DNA of 64,000 nt from Adiantum capillus-veneris. Its lineage: Eukaryota > Streptophyta > Polypodiopsida > Polypodiales > Pteridaceae. Of this stretch, positions 43,377 to 54,486 are shown piece after piece (positions within the stretch are counted from its first letter, which is position 1; every line of letters starts with the position of its first letter). The notes under the pieces are model-generated. The model had not been told where the DNA came from. It searched no databases and was given only the letters and a program-made list of their open reading frames with translations. The stretch is from positions 93,755,087-93,819,086 of the forward strand of contig CM043966.1 in NCBI GenBank assembly GCA_014529385.2, in the 5' to 3' direction. Both the position numbers and the translations under genes were made by a program.

Positions 43377-45441
43377 CTAAAAAGATGTCCTATGAAAGCT
43401 TTGCAGTCTATTACTCCATATGAAGCATGGCATGATAGAAAGCCTTCTATTGAGCACATGCGTGTTTTGGGCTGTTTGGCATACGCTTTGGTGCCACAAA
43501 CACAGCACAAAAAATTGGATGATAAGGCTGTCAAATGTACTTTTGTTGGTTATAGTGTTGAAAGCAAAGGTTACAGGTTGTATCATCCGCAAACAAAGCG
43601 TATTCTGGTTTCACGGGATGTAGTGTTTAGGAAGATTCTTTTTAGCCCTTGCTATCATGTACTAGAGACAGTAATGTAAGCTCACAAGACATTTATGACA
43701 CTTTGTTGCCTCTTTTCAGTGGTGGAAGTCATGCAGATGTACATGATGTACTTGATAAGGAAAGGACTGAAAATGAGCAGGCTAGAGGTATGCCAAAATG
43801 GCTGGTGCATACATTGCATGATAGTAAATTGGATGCACCTTTGTCTAGTCATACTCGTTCAGGCTTTCGCCATGCATCTTATGATCAGATTGTTATGCTT
43901 TGGCTGTGTCTAGCTTATATGATGTTAAGGAACCTCTGTATTTTGATGAAGCACAAAATTCAAAAAATTGGATGGTTGCCATGCAATCAAAATATGATGC
44001 ACTTATAGAAAATGACACATGGACTTTATGTGATTTGCCTCTTGGCAGAAAGGCCATTGGTACGAAGTGGGTTTACAAGTTGAAACGCAAGCCGGATGGT
44101 GAGATTGATCGCCACAAGGCTCGAATTGTTGCAAAGGTCTATGCACAACAAAAAGGCATAGATTATGAAGAGACTTTTGCTCCCACTTGTCGTATGACTA
44201 CTTTGCGTTTTCTATGTGCATTGGCAACTCTTTTTGGTTGGGATGTACATCAATAAGACATTGTTACTGCTTTCTTGAATGGTGACTTATTTGAGGAAGT
44301 TTATGAGGACAAAGTGTGCAAACATTGCAAATGTAACAAGGCTTTGTATGGGTTGAAGCAATCTCCTTGTGCCTGGTATGAGAAAGCTGACACTCATTTG
44401 GTCAAACAATGCTTTCATAACAATCCAACAGAAAGCACATTGTATGTAAAGCATAAGGGTGATGTACTTCTCATTGTGGTTCTTTACGTAGATGATTTGC
44501 TGATCACTCGACCAAATGAGTGACATATTGCTGAATTTAAGGCTGATTTGAATGCTACTTTCAAGATGAAAGATTTGGGGCTGTTGCATCATTACTTGGG
44601 TATACAGTTTAAGTAGTGTGATGGTGGTATTGCCTTGTGTCAAAAAAGTTACATAGAGACATTGCTATGTAAGTTTGGACTTGAGGATTGCAAACCTATT
44701 GCCACTCCCATGGAAACAGGTTTGAAATTGAGTCTTCATGATGCTAGTGATTCTGCTGATGTTACTCTTTACCAAACTGATGTTGGGTGCCTCATTTATG
44801 TATGCAACACGAGGCCGAATATTTAGTTTGCAGTCTCACAGGTCAGCAGATTTATGCATAGCCTAGGGTCTAAGCATTGGCAGGCTATCAAGAGGAGTTT
44901 TTGCTACCTTAGTGGCACTTTACATCTTGGCTTGTTTTATCCCAAGGGGGGATCATTGCCGCCAGACTTACATGCTTTTTTGGACTCAGATTGGGCTGGT
45001 TGTTTTGACACGGGAGTGTCCACAAGTGGTTTTTGTTTCATGCTTGGCAATTCATGTATATCATGGTTGAGCAAGAAGCAACCTACTGTGGCTACTTTGA
45101 TTTGTGAGGATGAGTACAGGGTAGTCTTCATAGCTACAATTGAGTGTGTATGGCTCAAACGCCTTATGGCTGATTTGGGTGTTGGACAAGACACTGCCAA
45201 CACTATTTACACTGACAGTCACAGCGCATTGGCAGTTGCAAGGAACCCAGTTTTTCATGCTCGCACAAAGCACATTGAGGTGCACTACCACTATGTCAGG
45301 GAGAGGCTCTCAGCAGGAGAGATCATCTTGGTTTATGTGCCAACACAGGACAACCTTGCAGATCTTTTCACAAAGGCATTGTCTCGTGAGAAGCTCGAAG
45401 CTTTTTGCAAAGCTTTGGGCTTACTCCCCTTTGTGGACTGA
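43377..45441 (+). pseudogene. Copia-1 integrase C-terminus, RT and RNase H
   Basis: After the CTAAA duplication: KRCPMKALQSITPYEAWHDR and LDDKAVKCTFVGYSVESKG (integrase end), a frameshift near 43630, then RT ([39 protein letters not shown]). A TAA at 44254-44256, YVDD at 44485-44496 and a TAG at 44614-44616 follow. RNase H (SWLSKKQPTVAT, FHARTKHIEVHYHYVRERL) is nearly intact and ends at TGA 45439-45441. Confidence 0.92.
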
Positions 45442-45516
45442 TCATGTTCTCAGGGCATGGCACTTCCATTTACTCATGTGCTAACTCTTGTTCACCGCAT
45501 CACTCCAGAGGGGATT

Positions 45517-45743
45517 TGTTACCATATACATGTGGTAGTGATGTGTGTGAACACACTAGGACCACCGGGGCATTTTTTCCCTCTTTAGGAGGTTTTTCCC
45601 CCCGTGCATTATATACACGCCCATCACTCTAGGGCTATCTATCATTCCATTGCACACTAAGTAACACACTCTCTATTGTGTGCCTTGAGCTTCCTTCGTC
45701 TTCTCCAAGCTGTGTGCGTTTCTCTGCAACCCTAATTCCAACA
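45517..45743 (+). repeat. Copia-1 3' LTR
   Basis: It starts TGTTACCATATACATG after CAGAGGGGATT and ends CCTAATTCCAACA. It is the same family as the LTRs at 29728 and 43151. Confidence 0.94.
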
Positions 45744-47454
45744 TGTTGTACGAGGTCTATTCCTTATTTTTCTTTCTTGGATGGTGCATGGCTTCAATGC
45801 CCCCAATTTGAGCACCGGACGGGCTATCTTCTCATTATGTAAGTACGACCTCGTTGAATCTTTTACCCCAATACTAACTCTAGCTTCATTGATGGGTTAA
45901 GACAACACCTAGGGGTGTATGCACATCCCCTCTCCTTTCTCGGCACATGATTACAATGCTACTTTAATATGTTTTGACATGATTTTGTATTTCCTCTTCA
46001 TTGGGCTCAATGTAGGCATGCCGTCGACTTCTATTGCTTTGGCTATAGAATGCTTCCAGCTCCCAATATCTATGCTTGCCTTGGCTTTGCTGCCATTACT
46101 TCATCTGACGTTCTTGACTGCTTGTCTATGTAGTAGTATATCTCACTCTGTGGTAACACTCCATGGTTGGCCTATGCTGTTTAAACTTTTTCGTAGGTCT
46201 ATGAGTTGGCTTCCCCAAGGAACATATTTTGTCTTACTAATTTATTATGCCCTACCTTACATTGTTCAGCTCTAATGTCTTCTTTTAAGAACGATGAGAG
46301 TTGGACTTGTTCTTGGCTTTTAAGGAATAGGATTGGATTGGCATCTCATGCCCATGATATGACTCTGTATAAATATGAGGGACTTTTCTTCCCTCACTTA
46401 GCCGTGGTTTACTGGTTTTCTTATTTTTTTTCAAGAGAGAGATCATATGGGGATATGTGGTAGTATTATTTTTGCTGATTCTCTCGACTTTACACACCTT
46501 GCAACACATGGAGTTGGGTGAGAGAGCATCATCTACACAAATCCTTTGCTAATGCTTACTTGATGTGCCACTAAAATGAAAGAACTTGCTTAAATTCATT
46601 GGTTGAAATCCTATTTTATTGCTTTGGGGTTGTCATCCAAATCTCCACTGCTTGAAAACAAACTGTGATGTGAATTACTGGCCCAATTGGATTCCTATAT
46701 CAGCATACTCATATGGTGGATATCTAATTTTTAATAATAATATTTTAATGATAGGGTAATTTCCTTTGCATGAATTTATTTGCACACAGTGTGTGATTGC
46801 TTACCTATGGCTCAGATGCACTCCCGATTGTATAGGCTAATTGATTCTACTGCTAGAGTTATTTTGGTTACTGTATTTTCTGAGTGTCTGCAACACTTGG
46901 ACTGGGAATACCATAACTCTACTAAGTTCCTCCATAGCGTGCCCTTTCCTTCTAATCTTTATCCACCCCATTTTGGTTAATATTTACTAACGCTTACCTT
47001 GGGTGAGATTTGGTTTCTAGTAGTGCTGGCTCTTGGCTTCTCCTAGCTCATTGCTTTCGCATATGATCTGAATTATTACTTTTTTCTCTGTGACTATGCT
47101 TCGATATTCTTGTACCGATTAAATATCCATCTTAAAAACTTATGGTTTTGTGATTCTTTGATGGCACTAACTTAAAGAGCTATGGCTTTGCTTGCGCATA
47201 AACTTTGATTTTGGGTGGTGCCTTGCTTGGGCACTCTTGACACATATGCTTGACCTGTTTGTTTTTTCTCCCATATGCTTGTGGGAAACCCTGACTATCT
47301 AATATTTCATTCTTTGGATGGTTCTAGATTCTTAAGGTTGGAGACTATAGATGGAAGAGAACTAGCTCATGTTGAGATAGTTTGATCCTTTCAATACTTG
47401 TTGTTTACTCTAAAAAGGAGCTTCCCTACTTTTTTTGGTTTGGTTTCATTGGTG
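45744..47454. other. Intergenic DNA, nothing recognised
   Basis: Short plus-strand frames exist (for example 45919-46275), but none shows a domain, a splice pattern or similarity to other parts of the window. Confidence 0.4.
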
Positions 47455-48062
47455 GCTTTTATAAAATTTTAAAACCAAAATACACCTGTAATTTGTGAAA
47501 ATTTCCAAAATACCACTCAAATCTAAAAAATTCTCAATGTATCCCTCATATTTGACCAAAAATTCCCAAAATGTCCTTAAATTTTGCAAAAAATTCCAAA
47601 AAATTCCTAATCTACCTTGCAAGCATCTCTAAAAACAATTTTTTTTACAACATAGGAAGATTGGTTCTTCTCAATAGAAGATAATATAACTAGGATTTTA
47701 GATGGTATTGAGGTCTCTTCATATAAAATTGTTCATCACTTTTTTACACTGACACCTCTATTTGTGAGCTCTTTTAGATGATATACCTAGGATTTTAGAT
47801 GGTATTGAGGCCTCTTCATATGAAATTGTTTATCATTTTTGAAAATAGATGTCTCTATTTGTGAGCTCATTGGTGAATCATTTTGTCTAAGACGCTAAAA
47901 GATAGATGTCCATTGTCATAAACATTGGGCTATGCAAAAAATGGGAAAATTCCATTCCAAAATGATGCAAGGGTATATTGGAAGTTTTAAAAATTTGAGG
48001 AGTATTTTGGGAATTTCCACAAAGTTCAAAGGTATTTTGGTAAATTTTTCTTATTAAAAAAT
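47455..48062. mobile_element. MITE-like fold-back element with imperfect ~90-bp arms
   Basis: Left arm ~47455-47545 (ACCAAAATACACCTG...AAATTTCCAAAATACC) is matched by the reverse complement of ~47966-48062 (ACCAAAATACCTTTG...), roughly 75-80% by eye. Between the arms lies a two-copy 97-bp tandem unit (TAGGATTTTAGATGGTATTG at 47691 and 47788). No coding capacity; target duplication not resolved. Confidence 0.65.
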
Positions 48063-49129
48063 GAGGGATAACTCTCGCAAAAAAGAACTAAGGCATTGCC
48101 ACTCTTTTGGAATTTAGATTCTTGCATCTAGTATGTAAGGCATTGCCATTCTTTTGGAATTTGGATTCTTGCATCTAGTAACACCTGGTTGACCTTGCCA
48201 GGTACTGTGTTCTCTGATGTGAGACTTATAGGGAGCTTATAGGTTGCTTGATTCTTGCATCTGGTATGAAATTGCACACGCTTGACCTTGCAAGATATTG
48301 TGTTCTTTGATGTGAGACTTTTAGGTTACCTGATTTTGATTACCTAATCTCTTGAGAGGCTTGATTTGGATTTACTGGTTAAGATTTGATTAAAAAATGT
48401 TGTTTCAAAACCTTAAACATATAAATTTAAGATTTTAAAGTATAAATAAAATCTTTGAATACCTATTTAGTTACTTTTTGAAATAGGAAAAGCAAGTGAA
48501 ATCCCTTCATACACTTGTACATTTAGGACACAGTAGCTAATCCAATAAGACATGGATAGCAATTGATAGGTTCTTTGATAGTCTAATAATTTTTAAATAA
48601 GACATGGATAGCAACTGATAGGTTATTTGATACCTGCCATACACAACCAAGCCTAACAAAATTTGTTGTCTTGTCTATATGGATGCATGTGACAATTCTA
48701 TCTTTTCTTAAAGAGGTTTAGCTTTGCTACACTCCGACCTTGGAGATGAAGGCTTATTTCATTCTTGTAAATTGGTGTAGTCCTAATGTATAGGATAACT
48801 GAAATGTTACTTCATTTTGATCATATTGCAAAAAAATGAGTCCAATACATGATCATTTTTGTGCAAACTACCTTTCCGATGTCTAAATCCAATTGTTTTT
48901 TGAGCAGAATTTTCTTTTGTGTATTTATCTTAATACAGAGACACATACTCTCACCCAAAATTCTATTATATAGCATGAGTATAACAAAGTTTGCATAAAT
49001 CAAACTCTACACACACCTGACACGTCACACTTAACAACCATCAAAAAACCAGTATGACAATAATTCAATTTGAAATTGAATGAGTGAGAAGCTCTCCATG
49101 TCTGGTTTGGGCATCGTGGCACTTTGTCT
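48063..49129. other. AT-rich intergenic DNA with small local repeats
   Basis: A 47-bp unit beginning AGGCATTGCC occurs at 48091 and 48138, and a GACCTTGC(A/C)AG...GTGAGACTT block is repeated around 48190-48320. No gene was found. Confidence 0.5.
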
Positions 49130-49388
49130 AGCAGGTCTATGCTTTAGTGCCTAAGAAACAATGTAAATGTTTTGATGAAAATGCTATCAAATGTGATTTT
49201 TGTGGGTTGGATTTCAAAAAGCAAAAGTTACAGGTTCTACTATTTGCAATCAAAGATTATCTTGGCTAGTTAAGATGTGGTTTTTAAAAAAGATTTTGTG
49301 CAACCTTTGTTAGCATGTAGATATGAGAGATATCTAAGCTCGCATAATGTTTATGAAACATTGTCTCCTTGTTCTATACATGGCACTA

Positions 49389-49792
49389 AGTGACATGAGG
49401 GCGCATGTGGAGGCGGGTAAGGGGATCGATAGCGTAGAAGGGCTAGCAGGCATCTCGAGGTGGAGCCCCCCTCCCCCCCCCCCCCAAAAAAAAGGCAACG
49501 CACCTGAGGAGCCTGGATTGGAACCCACGACCTCATGCCCCAACGCCTTTTGAGGCTTGGGCTAACAATGTCGCCCATCCACGTACATGTGAAAGGATTG
49601 CCATTTTACATGGTGTTATAGACGATAAACCTTGCCTGGCCTAGAACTAAACCCGGACATGCCCCATGTCTGGGTTTAGTTCTTGGCCGGGTTTAGTTTT
49701 AACAAGCCATCTATGGTGTCGATCGCCTCAACGGCCGTGCGTGGAGTTCCCATCCCTTGATTCTCCCCCCCTCTTAAATGCTCCATGTCACT
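49389..49792. mobile_element. Small TA-flanked inverted-terminal element (404 bp)
   Basis: The ends AGTGACATG (49389-49397) and CATGTCACT (49784-49792) are exact inverted repeats, flanked by TA on both sides (49387-49388 and 49793-49794). It sits within copia integrase/RT linker sequence, which resumes on the far side. It contains a near-perfect 18-bp hairpin at 49643-49683 (AGAACTAAACCCGGACAT) and a C-rich run near each end. No transposase. Confidence 0.6.
49643..49683. repeat. 18-bp hairpin with 5-base loop
   Basis: Arms 49643-49660 and 49666-49683 pair with one mismatch around a GCCCC loop. Confidence 0.85.
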
Positions 49793-49800
49793 TAGTCATG

Positions 49801-51030
49801 AGGTTGTTATATCATAAGGACACAAATGTACATCCCGATGATGCACATGTGCAACCTATGCACATGCCAATGAGTCCATAAATCAACCTATCAGTGATAC
49901 AATGTAGACAAATCATTGAATGATTGAAATTGGTATTTTTTAACTACCTAGTATGGTTCCTAATATATACTTTTCTTGTTAAGTATGGTGCCTGATTCAC
50001 CCCTTGTAATTTTAGTTTAAAAAATGCATATTTGTAAAGCCGCCATTATGAGGAGAAGCCATTGTGCGTAATGAAAAATCAATCGCCAAAAAATCAAAAT
50101 TCCACGTCCATCATCAAAATATTTCTTTTTGGCGGAATATTATGGTTGGACGATCGTCGAAAAGTGATCGAAAAACAGCCGATAGATTGGCCGATTGGCC
50201 GGTGGCCGAATTCAATGGGCAAATGACCAATTTCTAAGCAGACCTTCTCAAGGGCGGCCTCACATGGGCACGTGGGAGAGTTTAACTTGGACTTTTCTAC
50301 CCAAGAGCGACTACACACGGTTGTCTCTCATGAGAGAGGGTAGTTTTTTTGGCCTATAAAAGGAGGCCTCTTCTACACACAAAACGCATTGTAAAGTTTA
50401 TGAAGCAAGGTGTGTGTGAGGTGTTGAGAGTAAAGCAAGGTGGGAGTTCCATTAAGGGTATAATCCTTTTATTACCTACTTTTAGTTTGAAGTGCAAAAC
50501 AATTGAGTGGTTGCTTTTTCATAGATGTAGCCCACATTGGATGAACCACGTATATCTATCAGGTGCTCTCTCTCTCTCTCTCTCAAATTATCCCTCTCCA
50601 ATAAATAAACCACTCTAGTCTCTACTTAGCTACGTGTCTATTTCCTGGCATTTCTTGCACGAAATTGTAAAACTATGGCTATGTGAAACCTATGAGATGA
50701 GTATACATTTTTCCATTCAATGAGACACATAGTTCAAAAACTTGGAGATATATAATGCAAGTTGGGTATGCTGCAATTATCAAGAACGATACTTGGTCTA
50801 CCTTTATGACCCTTTTCAAGAATCCATATTATGGCACCAAGTAATGAAATGTAAGCCTGATGATAGCATTGGTAGTACAAGGCAAAGCCTATTGCAAAAG
50901 GCCATGCTAAAAAAAAAAAAAAAAAAAGGCCATTGATGTTGACATAGGTTTTCATCCAATTGCTACACATGTTATAAAATTGTAAAATGTACATTTGCTC
51001 CATATAATGTCTCAATAATTATCAATTGGA
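49801..51030. other. Unassigned DNA within or between copia relic pieces
   Basis: Around 49810-49880 a few codons (THVHPDDAHVQPMHMPMS-like) fit the copia linker. Around 50345 a TATA-like CCTATAAAAGG lies upstream of a transcript-like stretch. A poly-A run is at 50909-50927. No gene is supported. Confidence 0.4.
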
Positions 51031-51485
51031 CACTAAAATTGCAGTTTTGAATGGTGATTGACATGAATGGGTAAATGCAATGTAGCCTTGTGGTTTTTTC
51101 AGAAAGGTTAGATATCCATACTAGGTTAGAAAGAATGTAGTATTTATTGAAACAAGCAGCATGCGCTTTTGTATAAGAAGCATTCATTCCCTCATAGTTT
51201 TTTCAACATTTCAAATGAGAGAACCCTATAAGTAAAACAAACAAGCGATGTTCATAGTGCATGATGTATAGTGGTCTAAATGAGGCACTATGCTAACTGA
51301 TATGAACTCATTTCTTGAGATATTAGATTTTGATCTCCTACATCACTATTTGGAAATTCAGTTAAAGCTTGGGAGACCCTACTCATTGCAAATCTATTGG
51401 TACACCTATGGAGATGGCTTTGCAACTTAGCATGAATGGTTGATGATTATGTGATGTCTCTCTCTATCGACAAGCCTTGAGACTA

Positions 51486-51676
51486 AGTGACAACTATATT
51501 AAATGCGGGGTGGAGTAGCTATCCAGGTTTAGTGCTCGTCCAGGCTTAGTTTTTTATTTGACTGTTGCGGCTGCGATCTCCTCTGTTGTCCCTGCGTGAG
51601 CTTCTTCACCTTTGATCCCATTGCCCCCCCCACCCCCCCGCCCCCCCGCCCCCCTCCCTTAAATATGGGTGTTGCT
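51486..51676. mobile_element. Second, shorter TA-flanked element of the same type (191 bp)
   Basis: The left end AGTGACA is preceded by TA (51484-51485); the right end TGTTGCT is followed by TA (51677-51678). Internal similarity to 49389-49792: a (T)TTAGT-rich segment, a C run and CTTAAAT before the right end. The copia frame (YRQAL...) resumes after it. Confidence 0.5.
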
Positions 51677-52197
51677 TAGTCCCGTGGATCAACAAGTTAT
51701 CATTTCCATATGCATTATGAGGCTTGGTGCTCCATTTGTAGTCTCGATGATACGTAAATTTATGCACACCCAACGTAAATCTTTAGCTACTGGAGTGGTA
51801 CTTGACACCTTGGTGTGTTTTATACCAAGGGATATAATTCTCTTCACGGAAACCATTTTAAACTTGGACATCTTGGTGTGTTTTATGCCAAGGGTATATA
51901 ATTTTTAAACTTGGACTCAGCTTGTCATTACCACAAGTACATGTCCACAAATACTTTCAAGAAGTCTTTGTTTCATGCTTGGTAGCTCACGAAGATCATG
52001 GTTGAGCAAGAAGTAGCCTTCTATGGCTATTTCTTGGTTATTAGGTTGAGTAAAAGTAACTTTAGAGTTAAAGTTGACTTTGTATGTCTCAATTGAAAGC
52101 TTATAGATTATCTTGGACTTGGATAGTAATATGCTACCACCATCTACACAAATCACAAAATTGTCAAAATGCAATGGAGGTTGTAAGGAATCTAGTA

Positions 52198-53001
52198 GGT
52201 CCCTCTAATTTTGTAAGCAGATCAAATCAGTGAGAATCTAGCAAGATGCTCTCAATGCTTTGAGGAGAAAATGGGCGGACGTGACACGTGTGGGGAAGAG
52301 AGAGAGAGAGAGAAAGAGAGAGAGACGCGTGTATCAATTGTTCTTCTTCGTGCGCGAGCTGTCTGTATGCAACGAGCCAGTGAGACCGAGGAAGCACGAA
52401 GATAGGCAGGAAGGGGTCAGCAGCGAGGTATGTCCCATGCCAAAAGAGCACGCAGGAGCAGGAGCACGGAGGCAGAGTTTCTCCCAAACTGCGTGCTGTT
52501 CGAGCTGATCACGGAGTGCGAGATGGGGGAAATAGACAGCAACATGACTATGCACAGAGAGCAGATTAGCATTGCGAGGCAGAGGAGCGGTGTGCCAGGG
52601 GGTGCAGAGCAGGCCACGGCGGCGCCTTTGCCTTAGAACCATTGGGGCACTCTTTTCTTGCAGTAGAAGGTTTTCTCCCATGTTTTCTATTGAGGGGACA
52701 TACTGGGTCTTTTGTCTGTTCATTAATTAATTACCGTAGAAGATTCCTTTGCGAACAATTCCAAAAGCAAAGTTCCTCATCCCTTGCGTTCCCACCCAGG
52801 GTCTGCACTCTTGCTCGCCCAGTCGCCGCAGACACTCGCTCCTCCATACATTCTCCTCCTCATCCCTTGCGTTCCCACACAAGAGCTTGAGCAACTCGCT
52901 TGCCTCGTTGTTCGCTTGCCTGCTCCTGAGAATCTTAGAGCCTGTCCTGCTATAGCAAAGAGTGAGAGAGAGGGGATACGCCCCACCCTGAGCCTGCTCT
53001 G

Positions 53002-53062
<61 letters not shown>

Positions 53063-53746
53063 CTCATGATCTGTTGACTTGCCTTGCTGTGATCCTCACC
53101 TGTATGGGGTCACCATTACAGTCCTGTATACCCCCTCTCCTCGTCTCTTTGGGATCGCCCTCAAAGCCGCCATCAGTCTCCCAAAGCACCTGCCACCCAC
53201 TAACGATGGCCACTCCTGCAGTCCCCAGACCTGCCCTTGTTCACGCATGCAGCTTAGCAGGGGAGTTGCAATCCAACCTCTTGTGATGCAAATGACCCTC
53301 TCTCTGCCTGCTTGTATCCTCGTCGCCTGCCTGCTCCATCAGTGCCCCTCATCCGCATGGCTGTTGTCACCAACATTAAACCACGCAACAGCAAGTCACA
53401 CCCACAACATCAAACCAGCAAGTCACACCCACAGACGGAGGCAAAGGTGCCGCCGTGGCCTGCTCTGCACCCCCTTGGCACACCGCTCCTCTGCCTCGCA
53501 ATGCTAATGTGCTCTCTCTGCATAGTCTCGTTGCTGTCTATTTCCCCCCAGCTCACACTCCGTGATCAGCTCGAACAGCACGTAGTCTGGGAGAAACTCT
53601 GCCTTCTGCGCTCCTGCTCATGCGTGCTCTTTTGGCCCGGGACATACCTCGCTATTGACCCCTTCCTACCTGCCTTCGTGCTTCCTCGGTCTCACTGGCT
53701 CGTTGCATGCAGACAACTCGTGTGCGAAGAAGAACAACTGATACAC

Positions 53747-53790
<44 letters not shown>

Positions 53791-53876
53791 ACCTCCGCCC
53801 GTTTTCTCCGCAAAAAATTGGGAGCATCTTATTAGATTCTCGCTAATTTGACCTGCTTACAAAATTAGAGGGACGT
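52198..53876. mobile_element. Fold-back transposon with ~440-bp inverted arms
   Basis: Left arm 52198-52637 begins GGTCCCTCTAATTTTGTAAG; the right arm (53436-53876) read in reverse complement begins CGTCCCTCTAATTTTGTAAG. The two match along their length, including GGAGAAAA(T/C)GGGCGGA, a GA tract, CGAGCCAGTGAGACCGAGGA and CACGGCGGC(G/A)CCTTTGCC. TA precedes both ends. The ~800-bp centre has a GA tract (53005-53059) and no transposase. Long arms recall TIR-MULE or Foldback elements; no 9-bp duplication was found. Confidence 0.75.
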
Positions 53877-54448
53877 ATTGACTAAATCTGTTGTGTAGTG
53901 AAAATATATCTTGAGTCTTTTAGCATAGTTTATGTCAATATACCTTGAGGGGGTCTAAGCCTCAAACAAACCCTAACACCATAAGAGAGAACCGAAAACA
54001 AGACTTTCTAATTAAGAAATCCTTGATGGTAGCATGTGAGTATGGGTAAGCTTGAGTTTATTTATACAAAAAGAGTTTAGGTTGTGTAATATCAAACTGG
54101 GTACATATTGGGTCTACGCTGCTTCTTGTTAATTAATTAGCTGCCTAGATTTTGAGGTAGCATTATCGGTAGAAGCAAAACTCCACCTTGCAACGGTTCC
54201 CATGCCTGCCCTCGTTCTCGAGCGACGCTGTGCACCCCAGCCTACCATCACTGCCCCTAGCCTACCATCGTTGCCAGACGCCCTGCGAGCAAAACGCTGC
54301 GAGGCATCGCTCGCTAGGCTTTGTATTGCCTCAGCATTCACCGCAGCCCTGCGAGACAGCACAGACGAGCCATCCTCCGGCCCATGCGCACGTTACAAGG
54401 AATGGTTTCGGCTATGAGATGTTGTAGCGATTGCATGAGTGGTCGCTG

Positions 54449-54486
<38 letters not shown>

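Larger units (their letters stand above)
27683..45743 (+). mobile_element. Outer Ty1/copia element (copia-1), interrupted by copia-2
   Basis: The coding parts lie at 27694-29727 and 43377-45441, with the 3' LTR at 45517-45743. Codon order is continuous across the break: the integrase frame stops at VLN (29727) and resumes with KRCPMKAL at 43382 after the CTAAA duplication. The 5' LTR and leader are missing: homology to copia-2 begins only at about 27683, 11 bases before the gag ATG, so the element is 5' truncated. Its many stops and indels make it inactive. Confidence 0.92.
49130..52197 (+). mobile_element. Strongly decayed Ty1/copia element hosting later insertions
   Basis: Blocks aligned to the copia family in order: LVPKKQCKCFDENAIKCDF (integrase end, ~49150-49210), TAVLNGD (~51040), DFDLLHHYLEIQLK (~51326-51370), GTPMEMALQLSMNG (~51390-51440), FVVSMIRKFMHTQ (~51740-51775), DTLVCFIPRD, IMVEQEVAFYGY (~51995-52030). 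No long frame survives. Two small inverted-terminal elements and probably other DNA (49.9-51.0 kb) interrupt it. It ends at the large fold-back element. Confidence 0.7.

Noticed and set aside
45919-46463. Hydrophobic plus-strand frames that might be a membrane-protein gene
   Set aside because: Two overlapping frames, no domain, no splice or promoter context, AT-rich background; treated as chance.
49347-49578. Frames with Pro or Gly runs on both strands
   Set aside because: Generated by a poly-C/poly-A run inside the small inverted-terminal element.
52198-53876. 9-bp target duplication for a MULE assignment of the fold-back element
   Set aside because: The 9 bases on each side (52189-52197 and 53877-53885) agree at only five positions; only a TA is shared.
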